NCBI GenBank assembly: GCA_003142595.1
Contig: PLMU01000006.1
Span: 190,840 to 254,839, forward strand
DNA: 64,000 bases
Source: Phycisphaerales bacterium
GTDB taxonomy: Bacteria; Planctomycetota; Phycisphaerae; Sedimentisphaerales; UBA12454
Reading direction: 5' to 3'
The notes beneath the pieces were generated by a model, which was not told the origin of the DNA, searched no databases, and worked only from the letters and a program-made list of their open reading frames with translations. Of this stretch, positions 17,541 to 26,511 are shown piece by piece; the first letter of the stretch is position 1; the number at the start of each line of letters is the position of its first letter. The translations under genes and the position numbers were made by a program.

Positions 17541-17568
17541 TTGTTTACAGCCGGTTTTTTATTAAAAT
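17541..17568 (+). promoter_or_regulatory. Predicted promoter of the MgtC-like gene
   Basis: TTGTTT (17541-17546) and TAAAAT (17563-17568) with a 16-base spacer, 37 bases before the start codon; AAGGAG lies upstream of the ATG. Confidence 0.4.
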
Positions 17569-17605
17569 GTAATCCGTTATGGACAGAATTTGAAGGAGTT
17601 TAAAC

Positions 17606-18028
17606 ATGGAAACAAATTGGTCTGATTGCGTTCCGCTTTTGCTGGCTGTTTTCCTTGGAAGCGTGATAGGACTTGAAAGGCAGGTTCGCGATAAACCCGC
17701 CGGCCTTCGCACAAATATCCTCATCTGCCTTGGCTCCTGCGTTTACACGATGATATCAATAAGCCTGGCAGGCTCCGAGCCCGGCAGAATAGCGGCCCAG
17801 ATTGTAACCGGCATCGGCTTTCTCGGCGCCGGCGCCATAATCCAGAGCGGAGCCAGCGTGCACGGACTAACAACTGCCGCCGGTATATGGATTGTCGCCA
17901 GTATCGGAATGGCCTGCGGAACAAGAAGATATTTTCTGGCGATTGTTGTAACGCTTTTGGCCGTGCTCTCGCTGATGCTGCTTTCGCCTATCGATAAGAA
18001 ACTGTCCAAAGATCGCAGCTCAACTTAG
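17606..18028 (+). CDS. MgtC/SapB family inner-membrane protein
   Basis: 140 aa with four hydrophobic segments. The motifs FLGSVIGLERQVRDKPAGLRT, GIGFLGAGAII and GLTTAAGIW are the conserved core of the MgtC/SapB family. It consists only of the membrane part, without the C-terminal ACT-like domain of virulence MgtC, as is common in environmental bacteria. Family members modulate membrane ATPases or help survival at low magnesium, but this gene's role is not shown by its neighbours. GAAGGAG precedes the ATG at good distance. It converges with the DUF456 gene. Confidence 0.92.
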   Translation: METNWSDCVPLLLAVFLGSVIGLERQVRDKPAGLRTNILICLGSCVYTMISISLAGSEPGRIAAQIVTGIGFLGAGAIIQSGASVHGLTTAAGIWIVASIGMACGTRRYFLAIVVTLLAVLSLMLLSPIDKKLSKDRSST

Positions 18029-18043
18029 AATAAAAATAGTAAT

Positions 18044-18550
18044 TTATATAAACGCTGCGATTGTAAAGATAAGCCAGATAATAATTCCTGCGATGATTTT
18101 TGCGCTCATTCCGAGGATTCGCCCTACCCCCGCCCCTGTCGCTGCTTTGAATGATGTCTTGAACTCTTTGCCTGCTCCTCGTTCGACAATCAGCACCGCT
18201 AAAGCAGCCCCTATCGCAGAGCCCAGCAACGTTCCTAAAATCGGGATTGGAATTATTATTGCCCCTGCTATGGCGCCGATAATTGCGCCGATGATTGCCG
18301 CGGCCATAGCTTTTTTACCGCCGCCTGCCGCCTTTGTTCCGGCTGCACCGGCGATAAATTCGAGAATCTCTCCGATAATCGCTAAAATCACTGCTGTTAT
18401 TATTGTGTAGATACTGAAAATATTTTTTTGCCACAAGGCAAAGAGAATTGTCGTAATAATCATCAGCCAGTTGCCCGGCAGGGAAAAAAATCCCAGCTCC
18501 AGCCAAAAGGCATTAACGATTATCAAAAGAATTAACCAGAAATAAATCAT
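18044..18550 (-). CDS. DUF456 membrane protein
   Basis: 168 aa, almost entirely hydrophobic, with the DUF456 pattern: FSLPGNWLMIITTILFALWQ near the N-terminus, a Gly/Ala-rich middle (about residues 75-135, AAIIGAIIGAIAGAIIIPIP) and a C-terminal segment GRILGMSAKIIAGIIIWLIF. Glycine-zipper-like repeats suggest tight helix packing in the inner membrane. No function is established for the family. It converges on the MgtC gene with 15 bases between the stop codons. Confidence 0.85.
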   Translation of the reverse strand: MIYFWLILLIIVNAFWLELGFFSLPGNWLMIITTILFALWQKNIFSIYTIITAVILAIIGEILEFIAGAAGTKAAGGGKKAMAAAIIGAIIGAIAGAIIIPIPILGTLLGSAIGAALAVLIVERGAGKEFKTSFKAATGAGVGRILGMSAKIIAGIIIWLIFTIAAFI

Positions 18551-18648
18551 ACCTGCCTCTGAATTTAATTATCCGTAAAATAAACTTTATGTATAATACC
18601 GAAAGTATAAAGACTATACATTATGGCATAACTATTTTGGAGCAAAAA

Positions 18649-19407
18649 ATGAAAAAGATACTGCTGGTTCTCGTATTGGTCTTTTGTAACGGCTGCCTGA
18701 CAAGTCAAACCGACAGAATTACTCAAACTTCGACAATCGACGCTTTGCTTGCCGGAGCCTATGACGGCCAAATGAGCTGCGGTGAACTTCTGAACTACGG
18801 CAATTTCGGCATCGGCACTTTCGAGCGGCTCGATGGTGAAATGACAATCCTTAACGGCAAAATATATCAGGTCAAATCAGACGGCAAAGTTTACATCCCT
18901 GCCGCTGACATTAAAACTCCCTTCGCAACGGTATGTAATTTCAAACCAGACATTCAATTTGCAATGCAATCTGCGGATTTCAAAAAGGCCCAATCTATTA
19001 TTGATGCACAAGTTTCAAATCAGAACCAGTTTTTAGCCGTTGAAATTTCCGGAAAATTCAGGCATATCAAAGTCCGCAGCGTCCCCGTTCAGCATAAACC
19101 ATATCCGCCATTGGCAGAGGTTACCAAGACTCAACCGGTCTTTGAAATGAACGACATTACCGGCACAATCGTCGGCTTCAGAACGCCGCCTTTCGCGAAA
19201 GGGTTGAATGTGCCCGGCTGCCATTTTCATTTTATCAGCAGCGACCTGCGGCAAGGCGGTAACGTACTTGATTTTGAATTGAATAGCGGAAATTGCAAAA
19301 TAGACAGATGCAGCGAATTTTTACTTATCCTGCCCAAAAACGATTTGCTTAAAAATATCGACTTATCAAAAGACAAAACCGAAGAACTTCAAAAAGCAGA
19401 AAAATAA
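18649..19407 (+). CDS. budA: Alpha-acetolactate decarboxylase with lipoprotein-type signal
   Basis: Mature sequence matches acetolactate decarboxylase: TSTIDALLAGAYDGQMSCGE, GIGTFERLDGEMTILNGKIY, and the zinc ligands in PGCHFHFISSDLRQGG. It converts 2-acetolactate to acetoin. Start set at ATG 18649, which has GGAG seven bases upstream and yields MKKILLVLVLVFCNGC, a signal sequence with a lipobox-like end, so export and lipid anchoring are predicted. The longer ORF from 18589 lacks this logic. Known enzymes are mostly cytoplasmic, though the Brevibacillus ALDC is secreted. No acetolactate synthase lies next to it, so its pathway place is unclear. Confidence 0.88.
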   Translation: MKKILLVLVLVFCNGCLTSQTDRITQTSTIDALLAGAYDGQMSCGELLNYGNFGIGTFERLDGEMTILNGKIYQVKSDGKVYIPAADIKTPFATVCNFKPDIQFAMQSADFKKAQSIIDAQVSNQNQFLAVEISGKFRHIKVRSVPVQHKPYPPLAEVTKTQPVFEMNDITGTIVGFRTPPFAKGLNVPGCHFHFISSDLRQGGNVLDFELNSGNCKIDRCSEFLLILPKNDLLKNIDLSKDKTEELQKAEK

Positions 19408-19410
19408 ATC

Positions 19411-19446
19411 AAAAAAAAGCCCCGATATGAAACAAATATCGGGGCT
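19411..19446 (-). terminator. Terminator of the 141-aa secreted protein gene
   Basis: AGCCCCGATAT (19418-19428) and ATATCGGGGCT (19436-19446) form an 11-bp perfect stem with a 7-base loop. On the minus strand it is followed by eight T, so it ends the gene at 19497-19922; it may also end budA transcripts weakly from the other side. Confidence 0.85.
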
Positions 19447-19496
19447 GGGTATTAAACAAATCTCTAACCTGAGATTAACAGTTTTTCGCTGTCTTT

Positions 19497-19922
19497 TTAT
19501 TTGCCGCCTTCGTCACCGTGGCCATGCGGCGGCGGGCCGTCCGGTCTATTCGGATCATGCGGCCTGTTTGGGTCGCCTGGATCGTGCCGATGATGCGGCG
19601 GTCTTTGAAGCTCATTATATTTTTCGACAGTCAGCCAATTTTCGTTATTCTTAGCTGCCACTGTGCCGGTAATCACCACCATTTTATCCGCCATTTTCTC
19701 GGCGAGCTCTTTACCTTTTGCATCGAGGACAATATTATATGTCCCCCGTCTTCTGCTTTCAAACTGGACTGCTGTAACAACACCTTTTGTGTCTTTTGTA
19801 ACAATGACTCTGCCTACAAACATATTTGGGTCGAATTTGTGGTGGTGGTTAGGATCCTGAGCATTAGAAATGCCAACAAATACAAACTCAATCATTACTG
19901 CCAACATAATCAATTTTTTCAT
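19497..19922 (-). CDS. Small secreted Pro/His-rich protein, paralogue of the 217-aa protein
   Basis: Signal peptide (MKKLIMLAVMIEFVFVGISNA) followed by one domain of about 70 residues: GRVIVTKDTKGVVTAVQFES, then IVLDAKGKELAEKMADK, ITGTVAAKN and NWLTVEKYNEL. The tail is low complexity (PPHHRHDPGDPNRPHDPNR), rich in Pro, His and Asp. The same domain order and near-identical IVLDAKGKELAEK string occur in the next gene, and both end with nearly the same terminator, so they arose by duplication. The domain reads like a small beta-barrel (OB-like) exported domain. Function unknown; the His-rich tail could bind metal, which is only a guess. Confidence 0.75.
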   Translation of the reverse strand: MKKLIMLAVMIEFVFVGISNAQDPNHHHKFDPNMFVGRVIVTKDTKGVVTAVQFESRRRGTYNIVLDAKGKELAEKMADKMVVITGTVAAKNNENWLTVEKYNELQRPPHHRHDPGDPNRPHDPNRPDGPPPHGHGDEGGK

Positions 19923-20150
19923 TTTGTGACCCCTTTATTCAAATCACATATTTTAACTATATTCCTGCAATACTTTTCTGTAACACCTTAAAAATCAAGA
20001 CTTTACTGCCGTTTCATTACTCCTTTCTCTTTATATAAAAACACATATGTAATAAAATTTCACGTTATACATTTATTAAGACGTTTTTGGTGAGCAGAAA
20101 ATTGCATAACGTTAAAATAAAATTTCGCAGGAAGGGGATATTGAAAGGCA

Positions 20151-20186
20151 AAAAAAGCCCCGATATGAATTACACATATCGAGGCT
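20151..20186 (-). terminator. Terminator of the 217-aa secreted protein gene
   Basis: AGCCCCGATATG (20156-20167) pairs with CATATCGAGGCT (20175-20186) with one G-U pair in the minus-strand RNA, followed by T-rich sequence on that strand. It is nearly the same as the terminator at 19411-19446. Confidence 0.8.
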
Positions 20187-20221
20187 GAATTTTTGGTTAA
20201 TTATTAACCGAGGGTTAATAA

Positions 20222-20875
20222 TTATTTTTTGTCGCCGGCTGGAGGAGTATTTGGACCATGTGGGTCTCTTGGGCGTTTTTGCAATTCGGAGAATTTCTCA
20301 ACAGTCAGCCATTTATCGCTGCCTTTAGTTGATTCTATGCCCGTAACTTCTACCGGTTTACCTGCCAGTTTCTCGGCAAGCTCTTTGCCCTTTGCATCAA
20401 GAACGATATTAGTAGTTTTAGTAGTTCCAGTCTTGTAGGTTTCCACTGTTACCGATTTAATGACGCCGTTAGAGTCTTTTATCACAAAGAGTCTGCCTTT
20501 AACCGTTATTGCCTCTGCTTTTTTAGCGGGTGCATTAGGTTCGACAGCTAATCTGAGAACAATATTAGCCTTAGGTGCATTTGGCTCCTTTGCAGGCTTG
20601 TTTGCATCCGGAGTATTTGGACATACACCCTTTGTTAAGTTAATGCTAATATTAGCCTTAGGTGCATTTGGATCCTTTTTTGCAGGCTTATTTGCATCAG
20701 GCATATTTGGACATACACCCTTTGTTAAGTTCATGCTAATATTGGCCTTAGGTGCATTTGGATCCTTGACAGGCTTATTTGCATCAGGCTTATTAGGTTC
20801 TGCAGCCTTTGCAAAACTAACAGCAACAAATGCGACCAATACCACAACAAGAGTTAATACTACCAGTTTCTTCAT
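20222..20875 (-). CDS. Secreted protein with 30-residue Pro/Asn/Lys repeats and OB-like domain (217 aa)
   Basis: Signal peptide (MKKLVVLTLVVVLVAFVAVSFA) followed by about three imperfect repeats built on PNAPKANISMNLTKGVCPN and MPDANKPAKKD (residues about 38-115), each with one Cys, then a C-terminal domain (about 122-205) homologous to the 141-aa protein: KGRLFVIKDSNGVIKSVTVE, IVLDAKGKELAEK, KWLTVEKFSELQ. The repeats are also clear at DNA level (GGTGCATTTGGATCC blocks), so copy number may vary between strains. Exported; perhaps a surface spacer joined to a binding domain. No known family name. Confidence 0.75.
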   Translation of the reverse strand: MKKLVVLTLVVVLVAFVAVSFAKAAEPNKPDANKPVKDPNAPKANISMNLTKGVCPNMPDANKPAKKDPNAPKANISINLTKGVCPNTPDANKPAKEPNAPKANIVLRLAVEPNAPAKKAEAITVKGRLFVIKDSNGVIKSVTVETYKTGTTKTTNIVLDAKGKELAEKLAGKPVEVTGIESTKGSDKWLTVEKFSELQKRPRDPHGPNTPPAGDKK

Positions 20876-21087
20876 TTTTTAATCTCCTAATTTAAATTAC
20901 CTATTTTAACATTGTTTCTAAAACACTTATATTTATAGTTTAATAACTATTACCTTCATTCTTGACTGCCGCCTCATCACTTCCTTTCTCACCCGCAAAA
21001 ATAATCTTCATCCTGAATATATACAATAAAACCAAACATTATAATACGTCCGAAAACAGTTTCAACAGATAAATATTTCAGTAAAAT

Positions 21088-21120
21088 AAAAATCCCGCAC
21101 CTGATTTTTCAAGTGCGGGA
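21088..21120 (-). terminator. Terminator of carB
   Basis: TCCCGCAC (21093-21100) and GTGCGGGA (21113-21120) form the stem; on the minus strand it is followed by TTTTTATTTTA. It lies 27 bases after the carB stop codon. Confidence 0.8.
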
Positions 21121-21147
21121 CTTCTAAAATCGTAAGTTGGGGTAATT

Positions 21148-24100
21148 TTATTTAATATCAGCGTGGTATTCCTGCAGAGACCTGATTTTTCCTTTTCCTT
21201 TTTGAATGGCTTCGATACCTTTAGCGCTTGCGTTTGCCGCTGCGATAGTCGTTATGTAAGGAATCTTATGTTTTATCGCGGCCTTTCGGATATATGAATC
21301 ATCGTGCTGACTGGTTTTGCCCGCAGGTGTGTTTATCAGAATCTGAATCTCGCCGTTCTTTATCGCATCAACAATATTCGGCCTGCCTTCGTGCATCTTG
21401 TTAACCTTCTCGGCCTTGACGCCTTTTTGAGTAAGGTATTTATATGTCCCGCCGGTAGCAAGAATCTTAAAACCAAGTTTAGCTAAACTTTTCGCGACGC
21501 CTACAGCATTGCCTTTATCCTGGTCATTTACCGTAATAAGAGCAGTTCCTTTACTCGGCAGCGTTTGCTTGGCGGCATCTTCAGCTTTGTAAAATGCCAG
21601 CCCGAACGACTCTGCCATTCCGAGCACTTCACCGGTCGAGCGCATCTCAGGGCCGAGAACCGGGTCAACTTCCGGAAACATATTAAACGGAAATACAGAT
21701 TCTTTTACTCCAAAGTGCGGGAATTTTTTATGCTGCAGTTTCAGTTCCGCAATTTTTTTACCGAGCATTAACTGCGTGGCGAGCCTCGCCATTTGTATTC
21801 CGCAAACCTTTGAAACCAGCGGCACCGTTCGCGAGGCACGGGGATTTGCCTCGAGGACATAGACTATGTCTTTAGCTATGGCATACTGCATATTCATAAG
21901 GCCAACGACATTAAGTTTTACCGCGATTTTGCGCGTATATTCGTTAATGGTATCGAGATGTTTTTGCGGAATGCTGATTGGCGGAATAACGCAGGCCGAG
22001 TCGCCGGAGTGTATTCCGGCAAGCTCGATATGCTCCATAACCGCCGGCACAAACGCGTCGCTGCCGTCGGCAAGAGCGTCGGCTTCGCACTCAATGGCAT
22101 CTTCAAGGAATTTATCAATCAGGATTGGTCTTTCCGGCGTAACTCCAACAGCAGCATCGACATATCGTTTCAGCATCTCGGCATCGTGAACAACTTCCAT
22201 ACCGCGTCCGCCCAGGACGTAGGAAGGCCGAACCATCAAAGGATACCCGATTTTAGCGGCGACTTTGGCAGCCTCTTCAAACGTGGTTGCCATACCGGAT
22301 GCAGGCATAGGAATATCGAGGCTCTCCATTTTCTTTCGGAACCTATCGCGGTCTTCGGCAAGGTCGATGCTCTCAACGGAAGTGCCGAGAATTTTTACGC
22401 CTGCCTTTTCGAGCTGTGCAGCGATATTCAAAGGTGTCTGTCCGCCAAACTGGCAAATTACGCCTAATGGTTTTTCTTTTTCGTAAATGCTCAGAACATC
22501 TTCGACTGTCAAAGGTTCGAAATAAAGTTTATCGGAAGTGTCATAATCGGTTGACACCGTTTCCGGGTTGCAGTTCACCATAATGGTTTCGTAACCCAAG
22601 TCGCGAAGCGCAAATGCCGCGTGCACACAGCAATAATCGAATTCAATGCCCTGACCGATTCTGTTTGGTCCGCCGCCGAGCACCATAATTTTATTTTTAT
22701 TGCTTACACCCACCTCATCCGGAGCGTTATAGCTCGAATAATAATACGCTGCGTTTTCAACGCCGCTGACAGGAACAGCGTGCCAGCCTTCGACAACGCC
22801 GAGACCTTTGCGCTGATTTCTGATTTTTTCTTCCGTTGTGTTGAGAATCTGCGAAAGATATTTATCTGAAAAGCCGTCTTTCTTGGCCTTTGTCAGCAGT
22901 TTATCCGGAACCTGTTTGCCTTTATATTTCAGGATTTCCTCTTCAAGCTCGACAAGTTCCTTCATCTGCTGCAGAAAGTATGGCTTGATATATGTTTTTT
23001 CGTAAAGCTCCTGGATGTCAGCGCCTTTTCTGATGGCTTCATACATAATAAATTGCCGTTCGCTTGTCGGCTCGCTAAGCATATTCATCAGTTCGGGAAG
23101 TGATTTTTTATTGAAATCTTTTGCAAAACCAAGGCCGTATCTTCCGCTTTCCAGCGAACGAATAGATTTCTGGAAGGCTTCTTTGTATGTTTTGCCGATA
23201 CTCATAACTTCGCCAACGGCCCGCATCTGCGTGCCGAGCTTGTCCTGAACGCCTTTGAACTTTTCAAATGCCCATCTTGAAAATTTAACAACGACATAAT
23301 CTCCGCTTGGCGTGTATTTTTCGAGCGTTCCATCCCGCCAATACGGTATTTCATCAAGTGTCAGCCCGCCTGCCAGCATTGACGATACCATCGCGATTGG
23401 AAAGCCGGTTGCTTTTGAAGCAAGTGCGCTTGAACGGCTTGTTCGCGGGTTGATTTCGATGACGACCACCCTGCCGGTTTTGGGGTCGTGAGCGAACTGG
23501 ATATTCGTTCCGCCGATAACCTGAATGGCCTCAACAATATCATAAGAATATTTTTGCAGTTTCTGCTGAAGTTTCGGGTCGATGGTCAACATCGGAGCGG
23601 TGCAGTATGAATCGCCGGTATGAACGCCCATCGCATCGACGTTTTCAATAAAGCAAACGGTAATCATCTGGTTCTTTGCGTCGCGGACAACTTCAAGCTC
23701 CAGCTCTTCCCAGCCGAGCACAGATTCTTCAATCAGGATTTGCCCGACAAGACTTGCCGATATACCTCTGCTTGCGATGACACGGAGCTCTTCAATATTA
23801 TAAACCAGTCCGCCTCCGGTTCCGCCCATAGTATATGCCGGCCGAACAACAACCGGATAGCCGAGCTCTTCAGCGACTTTTTCCGCCTCTTCAACGGTAT
23901 ATGCCGGTGCGCTCTTTGGCATATCGATGCCGAGTTTGCTCATCGTGTTTTTAAACGCGATTCTGTCTTCGCCCCGCTCGATCGCATCGACGTTTACGCC
24001 GATAACCTTGACGCCGTATTTTTCCAAAACGCCGGCCTTGGCAAGTTCTGAGACAAGGTTAAGGCCGCTCTGGCCGCCCAGATTGGGCAACAGGCCATCA

Positions 24101-24348
24101 GGCCGTTCCTTCTTTATGATTTCCGTCATTGTCTCAAGATTCAGAGGCTCGATATAAGTAAAATCCGCCATGCCGGGGTCGGTCATAATTGTGGCGGGAT
24201 TGGAATTGGCGAGCACTATTTTATAGCCGAGCTTTCGAAGTGCCTTGCAGGCTTGTGTGCCGGAATAATCGAATTCACAGGCCTGGCCGATAATAATCGG
24301 GCCGGAACCTATTATCATTACTTTCGTTACGTCATCTCTTCTTGGCAT
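21148..24348 (-). CDS. carB: Carbamoyl-phosphate synthase large subunit
   Basis: Full-length (about 1066 aa) ATP-grasp enzyme making carbamoyl phosphate for pyrimidines and arginine. Both halves are present: KVMIIGSGPIIIGQACEFDY at the N-terminus, with RPAYTMGGTGGG and EINPRTSRSSALASK, then the second copy KIMVLGGGPNRIGQGIEFDY, RPSYVLGGRGMEVV and EANPRASRTVPL, and the C-terminal MGS-like regulatory domain (GTALITVNDQDKG onward). Start set at 24348 because GGAGG lies five bases before that ATG; the ATG at 24360 would add four residues and overlap the ribosome site. No carA is adjacent. Confidence 0.97.
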   Translation of the reverse strand: MPRRDDVTKVMIIGSGPIIIGQACEFDYSGTQACKALRKLGYKIVLANSNPATIMTDPGMADFTYIEPLNLETMTEIIKKERPDGLLPNLGGQSGLNLVSELAKAGVLEKYGVKVIGVNVDAIERGEDRIAFKNTMSKLGIDMPKSAPAYTVEEAEKVAEELGYPVVVRPAYTMGGTGGGLVYNIEELRVIASRGISASLVGQILIEESVLGWEELELEVVRDAKNQMITVCFIENVDAMGVHTGDSYCTAPMLTIDPKLQQKLQKYSYDIVEAIQVIGGTNIQFAHDPKTGRVVVIEINPRTSRSSALASKATGFPIAMVSSMLAGGLTLDEIPYWRDGTLEKYTPSGDYVVVKFSRWAFEKFKGVQDKLGTQMRAVGEVMSIGKTYKEAFQKSIRSLESGRYGLGFAKDFNKKSLPELMNMLSEPTSERQFIMYEAIRKGADIQELYEKTYIKPYFLQQMKELVELEEEILKYKGKQVPDKLLTKAKKDGFSDKYLSQILNTTEEKIRNQRKGLGVVEGWHAVPVSGVENAAYYYSSYNAPDEVGVSNKNKIMVLGGGPNRIGQGIEFDYCCVHAAFALRDLGYETIMVNCNPETVSTDYDTSDKLYFEPLTVEDVLSIYEKEKPLGVICQFGGQTPLNIAAQLEKAGVKILGTSVESIDLAEDRDRFRKKMESLDIPMPASGMATTFEEAAKVAAKIGYPLMVRPSYVLGGRGMEVVHDAEMLKRYVDAAVGVTPERPILIDKFLEDAIECEADALADGSDAFVPAVMEHIELAGIHSGDSACVIPPISIPQKHLDTINEYTRKIAVKLNVVGLMNMQYAIAKDIVYVLEANPRASRTVPLVSKVCGIQMARLATQLMLGKKIAELKLQHKKFPHFGVKESVFPFNMFPEVDPVLGPEMRSTGEVLGMAESFGLAFYKAEDAAKQTLPSKGTALITVNDQDKGNAVGVAKSLAKLGFKILATGGTYKYLTQKGVKAEKVNKMHEGRPNIVDAIKNGEIQILINTPAGKTSQHDDSYIRKAAIKHKIPYITTIAAANASAKGIEAIQKGKGKIRSLQEYHADIK

Positions 24349-24498
24349 CTTATCCTCCATGAAAACATGAAAAGCTACATATTTGTCAGATTTACAATTA
24401 TGTGGAAATTATATACAAATTCGTAGCCTGTAAAAGCAAAAAATCGATGAAATTTTAAGCATCTTGCCTTTTTGCCTCTTTTTTTTTATCATACCGCT

Positions 24499-25059
24499 AT
24501 GGCAGGAAAAGGATTAGTCCAGATTTACACAGGTTTAGGCAAAGGTAAAACAACCGCCGCTCTGGGCGTTGCCCTGCGTGCAGCAGGCTGGGGCAAAAAA
24601 GTTATCATCTACCAATTCCTAAAACCACCCGCCCTTGTGCTCGGAGAACGAAAGGCAATTACAAAGTCAAAACTTCCAATTAAAATCGTGCCTGTCGATA
24701 TAAAATGGAATATGCAGAAAAAGAATAATACAGCATCCGCCGTCGCCAAGGCTATGGCGAACAAGTTGGTTTGCGATAAGATAGACCAGACCTGCAAAGA
24801 AATTCAGACTGTCGCCCGAAAAGGGAAATACGATATTATAATCCTCGATGAAATTATATTTTGCTTATCGAAAAAACTTGTTAGCCTGGAACGGATAAAA
24901 AAAATAATTAAGGCAAAGCAAAAATTAGTTGAAATTATCCTTACCGGCAGAGGCGCGACAAAAGATATAATCAAACTCGCAGACCTCGTTACAGAAATGA
25001 AAGAAGTAAAGCACCCATTCAGAAAAAACGTAAAGGCAAGAAAAGGAATTGAATATTAG
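24499..25059 (+). CDS. Corrinoid adenosyltransferase (CobO/BtuR-like)
   Basis: Begins MAGKGLVQIYTGLGKGKTTA, the P-loop of the CobA/CobO/BtuR family, then ALGVALRAAGWGKKVIIYQF; the DEI acidic box is seen as YDIIILDEIIFCLSKK and the late motif as VEIILTGRGAT. It adenosylates the cobalt of corrinoids using ATP. The family usually has ILTGR.AP here (RGAT in this protein) and a longer active-site tail, so it is a somewhat divergent member. Start chosen at ATG 24499; the ORF extends to 24472. It lies nine bases upstream of ispD and may share its transcript. The BtuFDC-like importer at 50.8 kb would fit corrinoid salvage. Confidence 0.85.
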   Translation: MAGKGLVQIYTGLGKGKTTAALGVALRAAGWGKKVIIYQFLKPPALVLGERKAITKSKLPIKIVPVDIKWNMQKKNNTASAVAKAMANKLVCDKIDQTCKEIQTVARKGKYDIIILDEIIFCLSKKLVSLERIKKIIKAKQKLVEIILTGRGATKDIIKLADLVTEMKEVKHPFRKNVKARKGIEY

Positions 25060-25068
25060 GATTCGCCA

Positions 25069-25827
25069 ATGAATATCGCGGTAATAATTTGTGCGGCGGG
25101 AAGCAGCAAAAGATTTGTTAAGGAACAGCAGCATAATCTTGAAGCGGCCAGGAAAAAACAATTCGCCGATGTTGCGGGCAGGCCGGCGTTTCTGCGAAGC
25201 ATTGAATTTTTCGCCAACAGAGACAATGTTAAACAAATAATAATGTCAATCCCTGCCGAAGATGAGGAAATGTTCAAAATCTCGCACGGAGCAAACCTCA
25301 GCTTCCACGGCGTAAAACTCTGCCTGGGCGGAGCAGAAAGATTTGAAACAGTCGCTAAGGCACTTGAACTTGTCAAAGACGATATCGACCTTGTGGCGGT
25401 CCACGATGCCGTCCGATGCTGCCTGAAAGAAAAATGGCTCGATGATGTTTTTAAGGCCGCTGAACAAACCGGCGCTGCGATGCTTGCCTGCCCTGTCGTT
25501 GCGACATTGAAAAAAGTTAAAGACGGCCAAATAATCCAAACAGTTGACCGAGCAGGCCTTTACGAAGCACAAACGCCGCAGGTATTTAAAAAGGATTTAC
25601 TTAAAAAAGCTTATGCAAATCTGAATAAATTAGATAAGTCAAAAATAAGCGACGATTCACAACTCGTTGAAGCAATGGGACAGAAAGTTTCAATAGTAGA
25701 AACTGACTTCTCGAATATCAAGATAACCAATAAGTCTGATATTGCAATTGCAGAGGCGATAATCAAATCCCGGCCGAAACCAAAACCGCAAGGACCAGCC
25801 GGAGCGTATTACGAAGCGCAATGGTAA
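25069..25827 (+). CDS. ispD: 2-C-methyl-D-erythritol 4-phosphate cytidylyltransferase
   Basis: MEP-pathway enzyme forming CDP-methylerythritol from MEP and CTP. N-terminal VIICAAGSSKRF is the nucleotide-binding motif, the KKQFADVAG string contains the conserved Lys, DLVAVHDAVRCC contains the HDA(A/V)R motif and QTPQVFKKDLL is the C-terminal signature. Two insertions are visible after the glycine-rich loop (VKEQQHNLEAARK) relative to E. coli IspD; 252 aa is slightly longer than usual. The late pathway enzyme IspG is encoded in this window at 48.8 kb, so the MEP route operates. Confidence 0.92.
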   Translation: MNIAVIICAAGSSKRFVKEQQHNLEAARKKQFADVAGRPAFLRSIEFFANRDNVKQIIMSIPAEDEEMFKISHGANLSFHGVKLCLGGAERFETVAKALELVKDDIDLVAVHDAVRCCLKEKWLDDVFKAAEQTGAAMLACPVVATLKKVKDGQIIQTVDRAGLYEAQTPQVFKKDLLKKAYANLNKLDKSKISDDSQLVEAMGQKVSIVETDFSNIKITNKSDIAIAEAIIKSRPKPKPQGPAGAYYEAQW

Positions 25828-25899
25828 GTAAAAGAAGTTAAAAACTAAAATCGTCAAGATGGCTTACGCCAGTGAAAAGTTTAGGAACCGCCCCCGATA

Positions 25900-26511
25900 T
25901 TACGCGTTAACTGAGTTTTGCGAGCGCAGGTATTGCATTATTTTCCAGCCGAGTATGACCGCAACAATAAAACCGAGGATGACCCAGGCGAGGTTGCCTA
26001 AGACCTCTGCAATAGATTGAACGCGTTCGCTGAAGATGTAGCCCAACATCACATACAAAACCACCCAAAGCACTTCGCCCAGCACGTCCCAGAGGATAAA
26101 ATGACGCCAGGGATAGTCGGCGATCCCGCTGGTCACATTGAGCCACGGCCCCAGCGGCGTCACCAACCAGCGGCTGAAGAAAATGCCTGGCCCGCCCCAC
26201 CGTTTGGCAAGTGCTTCTGTTTTTTTAATTTTGGCTTCACCCCCTATTTTACGGCTGATCCGTTTCACCAAACGACGACCGACCCAGCGAGCCACACCAT
26301 ATCCGATTAAATCGCCCAACACGGAGGCCGTGCTCGCCACGATGATCACTGGCCACAGCTTCATTTCGCCCTGCTCGACAAATGAACCGGCCGCTACGAG
26401 CATCAAGCTGGCGGGCAACGGGGCACCGATGGAGGAGAACATGGTCACACCGAAAAGCGCAGGCATACCGTAGAGCAAGAACGCAGCCAGGAGTTGATCG
26501 GTGAGACTCAT
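25900..26511 (-). CDS. DedA family membrane protein
   Basis: 203 aa with about five hydrophobic segments. FSSIGAPLPASLMLVAAGSF, DLIGYGVARWVGRRLVKR and FFSRWLVTPLGPWLNVTSGI correspond to the conserved DedA/SNARE-associated core (re-entrant loops and the critical Arg). DedA proteins recycle undecaprenyl phosphate or phospholipid carriers across the inner membrane. The ATG overlaps the stop codon of the upstream 132-aa gene by four bases, so the pair is translationally coupled. Base composition is clearly richer in GC than ileS or carB, pointing to acquisition. Confidence 0.88.
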   Translation of the reverse strand: MSLTDQLLAAFLLYGMPALFGVTMFSSIGAPLPASLMLVAAGSFVEQGEMKLWPVIIVASTASVLGDLIGYGVARWVGRRLVKRISRKIGGEAKIKKTEALAKRWGGPGIFFSRWLVTPLGPWLNVTSGIADYPWRHFILWDVLGEVLWVVLYVMLGYIFSERVQSIAEVLGNLAWVILGFIVAVILGWKIMQYLRSQNSVNA

